From Symbiopectobacterium purcellii (GTDB lineage: Bacteria; Pseudomonadota; Gammaproteobacteria; Enterobacterales; Enterobacteriaceae): a stretch of DNA of 64,000 nucleotides. Under the pieces are notes generated by a model. That model was given only the letters and a program-made list of their open reading frames with translations. It was not told the DNA's origin and ran no database searches. This document shows, piece after piece, positions 38,501 through 47,500 of this stretch. Position numbers and translations under genes: made by a program. Where the stretch lies: the NCBI RefSeq assembly GCF_019797845.1, contig NZ_CP081864.1, forward strand, positions 3,968,001-4,032,000. Reading direction: 5' to 3'. How positions within the stretch are numbered: the first letter of the stretch is position 1; each line of letters starts with the position of its first letter.

Positions 38501-41500
38501 GTGCCCGCACCAACCATCGACACACCGTTTGGCAACGGCTCGCTGAATCTCAACGAGACACACAGCGCTCAAACCGTAAGCGGTAAAACCGGTATCAGCG
38601 GTAACGGACAGACCGTGGTGGTAACGCTGGGTGGAAAAACCTACAACGCCACGGTGGACACCAACGGTAACTGGCATGCCACCCTACCCGCCGCCGATCT
38701 GCAACAACTACCGGAAGGCAATGCGACCCTTCAGGTTACTGCAACGGATATAGCGGGCAATCACGGTACGGGCAGCTATAGCAGCCTGGTCGATATCACA
38801 CCGCCGACCTTGACGCTGGGTACCATTGCCACCGACGACACCATCAATATTCAGGAAGCGCAAAGCACACAAACGCTCAACGGCACGGCGTCCATCAGCG
38901 AAGCGGGAAGGACCGTCACCGTTGCATTGGGGGGGCAGTTCTATACCACCAAGGTGGGCAACGACGGTAACTGGAGCGTTGACTTACCCTCCCATGCGCT
39001 GACATCTCTGCCCAACGGGGTTTACTCTCTGGTTGCCAGCCTGACCGATGCCACCGGTAACGTCACCCAGGTGACGAAAACCATCAAGCTCGATGCCGAC
39101 AGCGCGATGCGACCGACCGTTACCGTGAATGCCTTTGTGTCAGAAGACAACACCATTAACGCGGCAGACACGCAGGTCAGCCAGATTTTGAGCGGCTCCA
39201 CCACCAACGTGGAAGCGGGGCAAATTGTCACCATTAAACTCCACATCAGGACCTATTTCGCCACGGTTGACAGTGAAGGCAACTGGTGGGTCACCGTGCC
39301 CGCCGACCATATGGCAGCATTGCCGGAGGGGCCGCTTGAGATCACCACGGAGGTGAGCGATACAGCAGGGAACAGCGGCAGTGGTAGTGCCTGGGGGGAT
39401 GTCGACATCAACAACGACAGCATCTCCATCAGCATTATCGCCATGGATAACCAACTGAACCGGGTAGAAGCGTCACAGCCGCTTACCGTTAGTGGTACCA
39501 CGGTAAACGTCACCCTCGGTCAAACCGTGACCGTTACCTTAAACGGCGTAGAGTACACCACCACCACGGCGGCGAACGGCAGTTGGAGCCTGACCATTCC
39601 CAGTGATGCGCTGTTCGCGCTGCAAGATGGCACGACCGTGATCAATGCCAGCGTTGCCAACCCGGATGACGAACCGGTTACCGCCCAGCGTAATCTGGAT
39701 GTACACATTCACAATGTGCCACAGCCCTCAATGGAAGCGCCTTTTGGGGATAACGTGCTCAACGCCGCCGAAGCGGCCAGCGGCCAGACGGTGATCGGCA
39801 AAACCGGCGTAAGTGGCAGTGGGCAGAGCGTGGTGATCACCCTGAACGGCAAAACCTATCAGGCTACCGTGGATGCGCAAGGCAACTGGCGCGCGGACCT
39901 TCCCGCTGCCGACCTTCAAGTGCTCTCTGCCGGGCCGCAACCGCTGCGCGTGACGGCAACCGATGCCGCAGGCAACAGCAGCGACGTTTCCAACACCGTC
40001 ACCGTTGATCGGGTGCCCCCGACTCTGACGCTAAAACCGATCACCCTCGATGGTGTCATCAATCACGGCGAAAGTCAGAGCGACCAGGTGATATCCGGTA
40101 ATGCTTCACTGACAGAAGCGGGTCGTAACGTATTGGTGACATTCAACGGCAAGCAATATTCTGCTAGCGTTCAGGCCGATGGGAGTTGGAGCGTGACGGT
40201 GCAAAGCGCCGATCTGCAAGCGATGGGCGATGGCACCTACACCTACAGCGCCACCGTCTCCGACACTGCCGGCAACAGCACCACCGCCAGTGGGCAGGTC
40301 ACTTTGGACGCTAACGTCGCCAACTTGCCCATGCTCACGGTTAATGCTGTAACCGGTAATAACATCATTGACGGCGCTGAAATCAAGGCAGCGCAAATCC
40401 TGAGTGGTTCCAGCCTCAATCTGGAAGCAGGACAAGCGGTCACCGTCATCCTGAATGGCAAAACCTACCTCACCACCGTGGACAATCAGGGGCACTGGCA
40501 GGTCAGCGTGCCTGCAACAGACCTGGCACAGTTGGCACAAGGGCAGCACCGGCTAGAAGTCAGCGCACAGGATAAGAGCGGCAATCCCTCCTCGGCAACC
40601 CACAGCTTCGAGGTGAATACCGCGTTGAGCGGCATCGCCATCGATCCGGTCACCGGTGATGACAAACTTAACCTGAGCGAAGTGGCGCAAAATATCACGG
40701 TTACTGGCTCTAGCCAGAATGTGGCGGCAGGCACGGCTGTTATCCTCAGCCTGCACGGCAAAACCTACACCGGCACCACCACGGCAGACGGGAAATGGAG
40801 CGTCCAGTTGCCTGCCGCCGACCTGCAACAGTTAGTGGACGGCACGACCACCATCACCTTCAGCACCGTGGACAGTGCTGGCAACACGCTCAGCGGCAGC
40901 CACGCGATCGGCGTGTTTATCCACACGCTGCCCAGCGCCACGCTTAACCCGGTATTTGGTGACGGCGTGCTGAATGCGGCAGAAGCTGGCAGTGCACAAA
41001 CCCTGAGCGGCACGACCGGACGTACCACGCCCGGACAAACAGTAACCGTAACGCTGGGTGGAACAGAACTTGCCGCAACCGTAACGCCGACCGGAAGCTG
41101 GAGCGTGACGCTACCGCCTTCTGCATTGCAGACGCTGCCCGACGGCAACAGCCCCGTATCCATTGTCGTCAAAGATGCCGCAGGCAACCAAAGTACCCTG
41201 ACGCAGACCGTGACGGTCGATCGTACCCCGCCGACGTTAACGCTGGGCAATCTCACCACGGATAATATCCTCAACCAAAGCGAGGTACTGACGGCACAAA
41301 CCCTCACCGGCAGTGCATCTACAGCAGAGGCAGGCCGTACCGTCACAGTCACGTTCAACGGCAAATCCTATACCGGGGTCGTCGGTAGTGATGGCAGTTG
41401 GTCTGTTGCCCTGAGCGCTGCCGATTTAGGCGCGTTGAGCGACGGCACCTACACGCTCAGCGCCACACTGAGCGATACCGCAGGTAACAGCAGCACGGTA

Positions 41501-44500
41501 ACGCGCACCATCACCGTGGATGCCAGCGCACAACATGCCCCGCGGATTACCTTGGGTAATGTGGCGTTTGATAACATCATCGATGGCGCAGAAATTCAAA
41601 GTAGCCAGACGCTCAGCGGCACCACGCTCAATGTGGAAGCGGGTCAAACGGTAACTCTAACGTTTAACGGTAAGCCCTATAGCGCCATCGTGCAGTCCAA
41701 CGGTACCTGGAGCACCACTATCCCGTTGCAGGATATGAGTCAGTTGGTTAACGGCACCCAGACCTTGAGCGCCTCCGTTTCCGACACATCAGGTAACACC
41801 GCCAGCGCCAGCCAGCCAATTACCATCAACACCAACACCAGTGGGCTTGCGATAGCCGCCATCACCGGGGATAACCGACTCAATGCCCAGGAGGCAGCGG
41901 ACGGTATTGCTATCAGCGGCAGCAGCAGTAATATTGCCGCCGGAGCCAGCATCACCGTGCTACTTAACGGCAAAGCTTACTCCGCCATCGTGCAGGCAAA
42001 CGGCAGTTGGCAAACGGCAACGATCCCGGGTAGCGATCTGACCCTACTGGGTGATGGTCCGCTCACCGTCAGCGCCATTGCCACCGACCAGGTCGGGAAA
42101 ACCGTCACCAGCAGCCAAACCTTGCAGGTCAATATCAACCAACTGCCGCAAGCCACCCTGGAAGCACCTTTTGGCAACGGCTATCTCAACCAGAATGAAG
42201 CACAGGCCGGACAAACGCTGACAGGCACCACGGGCATCAGCGGTGCCGGTCAAACCGTGAAAGTGACGATCGGCAGCGAGATCTTTACCGGCACAGTGAA
42301 CAGCAACGGCCACTGGCAATTGGCGCTGCCCGCCAACGTTCTGACCCAACTCAGCGACGGCGTAACCGCGATTTCCGTCACCGTCACGGATGCGGCGGGA
42401 AATACCTCAACGGTTAACGGCAGCGCCAACATCGATTTGACGCCCCCTGTGCTGACCATCAATGCGATCAGCAGTGATGACATCATCAACATCGCCGACA
42501 GCCTGCAACCGCTGGTGATCAGCGGTACTTCTCCCGTTAATGACAGTGGTCAAACAGTAGTGGTACGTATCACCTTTAACGGACAAATCTATCAGGGCAC
42601 GGCGCTGAGCGATGGTTCCTGGCAAATCACCGTTCCCGCAGGCGATCTGGCTGGCAGTGCCAACGGTATTACCTCGGTTGTCGCTACCATGGTTGATGCG
42701 GCAGGCAATACTGGCAGCACCACGCGCGATGTCACTCTGGATACCGATTTCACACAAGCGCCAACCGTGACTATCGGTACCTTGTCAAACGATGATTACC
42801 TCAATGCACAAGAAGCCACGCAAGCGCTGACCTTGAGCGGCACCACCACGCACGTTGAACAAGACCAAATCGTCACGCTGACGCTGAATGGTAAACCCTA
42901 CAGCGCCACGGTACTGGCAAACGGCAGTTGGAGTGTTCAAGTCCCTGCGTTGGACGTTAGCGAACTGCCGGATGGCAAACTTACCGTCAGCGCCAGCGTC
43001 AGCGACAAGGGGGGTAACCCTGCCAGCAACAGCCATACGCTGAATGTGATCGCACAACCGGCAGACCTGCCCACCATCGCTATCTCTACCGTTTCCGGAG
43101 ACGATGTGGTTAACGCGCAGGACGCAGGCAGTCCAATGACCATCAGTGGTTCAACCACCCATGTCACACCGGGGCGCAGCGTTAGCGTATCGCTGAACGG
43201 CAAAACCTATCTGGCTACGGTCGGCAGCGACGGCACCTGGAGCACCACTGTGCCCGCCAACGATGTGCAGGCTCTGCCACAGGGCCAGCAATCCATTACC
43301 GCCAACGTGAGTGATATTGCAAACAACCCGGCCAGCAATAGCCACAGCATCACCGTGGACACCACGCCACCGCTGCTGGAAATTGATGCGCTGGTGACGC
43401 CCGGTGATATCGGCCTGGCAACCGCGTTGGTGGGCGTGCCCATCAGCGGAAAAGGGGAAGCGGGCTTGCACGTGACCCTCACCGTTGGCAACAGCGTTTA
43501 CACTGCCGTCACGAACAGCAACGGGGTCTGGCAGACTACGCTCTCTGCCAGCGATCTGCTGGCGTTGGGGGATGGCACCGCCACCCTGACTGCCAAAACC
43601 ACCGACAGCGCAGGTAACAGCAACAGTGATACGCTGGATATCACGCTGAAAACACAGGCACTGCCCACGCTCACGGTGAATACCCTGTTTACCGACAACC
43701 AGCTCAATCTGGCCGAACTGCAAGCCGGTGGCACCATTGGTGGCAGCTACACCAACCTGCCGGCCAACACCACGCTCACCATCACCATTGGCAGCTACAC
43801 CACCACCGGCACCACCTTGCCAGGCGGGCTGTGGAGCGCCACTATTCCGCCCAATGCGCTGTCTGGATTAAGTGATGGCAGCATGCAGGTTAGCATCAGC
43901 GCCACAGACAGCGCCGGAAACCCAGCCAGCGTCAGCGGCACACTGGATATCGTCACGCACACCACATTTAACGTGACATTGAATACCCCGTTTATTGACG
44001 GCAAGCTCAATGCCGCAGAGGCGGGCGCAGATCAGGTGCTGAGCGGCAGCACCGGCGTCAACGGTGCGGGACAGCAGGTCACGGTCACCATCGATGGTAA
44101 AGCGTATGTCGCGACCGTGACGGAGACCGGTTTATGGAGCGTTACGTTACCCACCGCCGATCTGCAAGGCCTGAACGATGGCGCTCACACTCTGATCGTC
44201 ACCGCACAAGACAAAGCCGGTAACCCCAGCACGCCGCTCAACAGTGGATTTAGCAGTATCGTGGAGGGTGTACCATCAGCAGGCATTACCGTGCCATTAT
44301 TCAATGATGGCTTCCTCAGTGCCAGCGAGGTTCAGGCAGGCGTTACCCTCAATGGGCAAACCGGGCTTGCCAGCAACAGCGGACAAACCGTCAGCGTCAG
44401 CATTAACGGCACGGTCTATCCCGCCACCGTGAATGCCAACGGCAGTTGGTCATTGCCACTATCGAACACCGACTTGTCAGCCTTGCCGGACGGCACGGTC

Positions 44501-47500
44501 AACGTGGTGGTGACCGTAACGGATAGCGTCGGTAACAGCAGCACCACCACGGGCAGCGCAGAGGCACTATTCCATACTTTGCCAAGCGCCACGTTGGTGC
44601 TGCCTTTCGGCGATGGTTATCTCAATCTGGATGAGTCAACTAAACCGCAGACGCTGAGCGGTAAAACCGGGATCAGCGGCAGTGGACAAACCGTGACGGT
44701 GACGCTGGATGCAGGAACCGCGAACCAACAGGTATTCACTGGCGTGCAAGTAGACGGTTTGGGCGGCTGGTCGCTGCCTTTGACCTCAACACAATTGGCG
44801 GCGTTTACCGAAGGTGGGCATACATTACGGGTGACCGTCACCGACAAAGCAGGCAACCCCAGCAGCGCCACCGTTAACGTTACGGCGGCATTGACGCTGC
44901 CCGCACCTGAGATTACCGAACCTTTATTTGGCAGTGACAACATCCTCAACATCGCGGAAGCCAATGCCCCCATTACCATCACAGGCACCACCAATAGCAC
45001 CGGCAGTGCGCAAAACATCAAGGTCGAGATTGATCTTAACGGCGTGATTTATCAGGCAGTAGTCACGGGCAACACCTGGAGCGTCACCTTGCCAGCCAAT
45101 GCGTTGAGCTCGTTAGCCGAAAGTGACAACCACACGCTCATTGTGACGGCAACCGACGCAGCAGGCAACACGGCCAGCGACACGGTAACCTTTGAAAACG
45201 ATTTCCATGCGCCCGCCGTTACGCTGGACACCCCGTTTGGTGACGGTTATCTGAATGCGACGGAAATTGCCGCACTAAGCGGTAATGCCGGTGATGCCAC
45301 GCGGGTCATGGTGACTATTGGCAGTAATCCACCGATTGAGGCCACAGTCACTAACGGTCAGTGGTCGATTAACGCGGCCCAATTGAGCGGGTTGGCCGAT
45401 GGAACACAAACCCTGACGGTCACCGCCACCGATGCCGCAGGTAACAGCGCCAGCGTCGATAGTCAGATACATATCGCGAGAACACTCCCGACGATTGCTT
45501 TCGATGCTTTTGTTGGTGGCAATGGGCTGGACTATGTCGAAAGTCGCACCGCACAGACCTTGAGCGGTACCTCAACCAGGTTGGAAGTCGGGCAAAAAGT
45601 GACCATCACGGTGAATGGCCACAGTTATGACACCAATATTGGCGTCGGAGGAAGTTGGTCGGTGTTAATTCCGGCCTCGGAGTTGCAGCAGTTCACCGTT
45701 CCGACAACCACGATCGCGGTAGAAGCACAGGATAAAGCAGGCAATACGGCTAACCAGACGTTAAACGTTCCGGTTGATTTCAGCCTGCCGCCAGTGCCAA
45801 CCATGGTGATTAACGCCATCGCTGATGACAACATTATCAATCTGTCGGAATCACAAAACACGGTCACCGTGTCCGGGGTATTGCACAACGGCACTAACCC
45901 GCAACTCATCAATATGGTGATAAATGGCAATATATATACAACTATGACCGCGCCCAGCGGTATCTGGAGTATGGATATTCCAACGACGGAGAATATCTTC
46001 ACTCAAAATGGCACCGTGGCGATCACAGTATCCACAACGCTGGAATCACCCGTCGTCCAATCCAGCACCAACGTTCAAGTCGATATCACGCCACCGACGG
46101 TCACTATCACCAACTTCTCCGGCGATAACACGCTCAACAATAGCGAACTGGCAACGGCGCAAACCATCAATGGCACAGCCTCCTTCACCGAGGTTGGGCG
46201 CTTTGTCTCTGTGACGCTGAACGGGAAAACCTATCAGGCGCAGGTCCTCGATAATGGCAGCGGCACAGGGGGAGTTTGGTCGGTTAACGTTCCTACCGCC
46301 GATCTCAATGCGCTCAGCCAAGGACAGCATCCGATTACCGCAACGCTAAAAGATGCGGCAGGCAATTCCACCGACGCAGCGCCGCTTATTATCAGGGTTG
46401 ATACGGAAATCCCGCTGCTCACCATTGATGCCTTTGCGGGCAACAATATCCTCACCATGGCCGAAGCGTTGCTGGGGCAGGTGCTGAGCGGTAAAGGGGA
46501 AAAAGGGGCTACGGTAACGCTGACAGCGGGCCCGCTCACCAGCACTCCGGTAACGGTAGATAACGACGGAAACTGGCAGATTCCCTTTGCATCCATTGAT
46601 CTGACCACACTCACCGACGGCCCGCAGGTGATCGGCCTGACCATTAAAGATGCCGCCGGTAACAGCAGCAGTACCACCGTGACCTTAAACGTGGCGCTCA
46701 ACCAAACGCTGGGCGCAGGCGTTGACGATATTTTCGGTAACAACGGCATCCTCAACTATGCCGAATCGCTGATAACCCAGGTCATCAGCGGCCACGCTAC
46801 CGGCAGCTCTCTCGGTGCCAAAGTCAGTGTCACCATTGCAGGCACCACGCTGGAGGCTACCGTCGGTGCGGGCGGTGCCTGGAGCGTGTCATTCCCTCCG
46901 ACGCTGCTCTCCGGCCTCTCTGACGGATTGTTGCAGGTAAACGTTGCCATTGTGGACATCAATGGCAACAGCAAGAATCAACTGATCGACATCGATGTAT
47001 TACGTTCTGTGCCAACCCTCGATTCCGTTCTTGCCTTTGGTAATAATGGCCTGAACGCGGTTGAAGCGGCCGCCAACCAAATCATCAGCGGCGTGGTAGG
47101 CAATATCGATCTCACCAAAGGTGCCTTTAAGATCGAGGTCACACTGGGCACCAAAATCTATAACACTACCGTGGGTGTTGGCGGCGCGTGGAGCCTCTCT
47201 ATCCCCTCGCTGGATTTAAAAGCCTTGCAGGACGGTACGCTGGCGCTCGGCGTTAGCGTTACCGATTACGCCGGCAACGTGGTCAGCAAAACCGTTAACG
47301 TACCGGCCGTCATCAATAACCTGCCCAGCCTGACGCTCGATCCTATTTTCGGTGACGGGCTGCTCAATCTCGGCGATCTGCTCAACAACCAGACGATCAG
47401 CGGCACCGCGCTGAATCTGGTGCCCGGCACACAGCTGACGATTGATTTGGCCGGCGTACGAACGTTGGCCGCAACGGTCGGGGCCGACGGTAAGTGGAGT

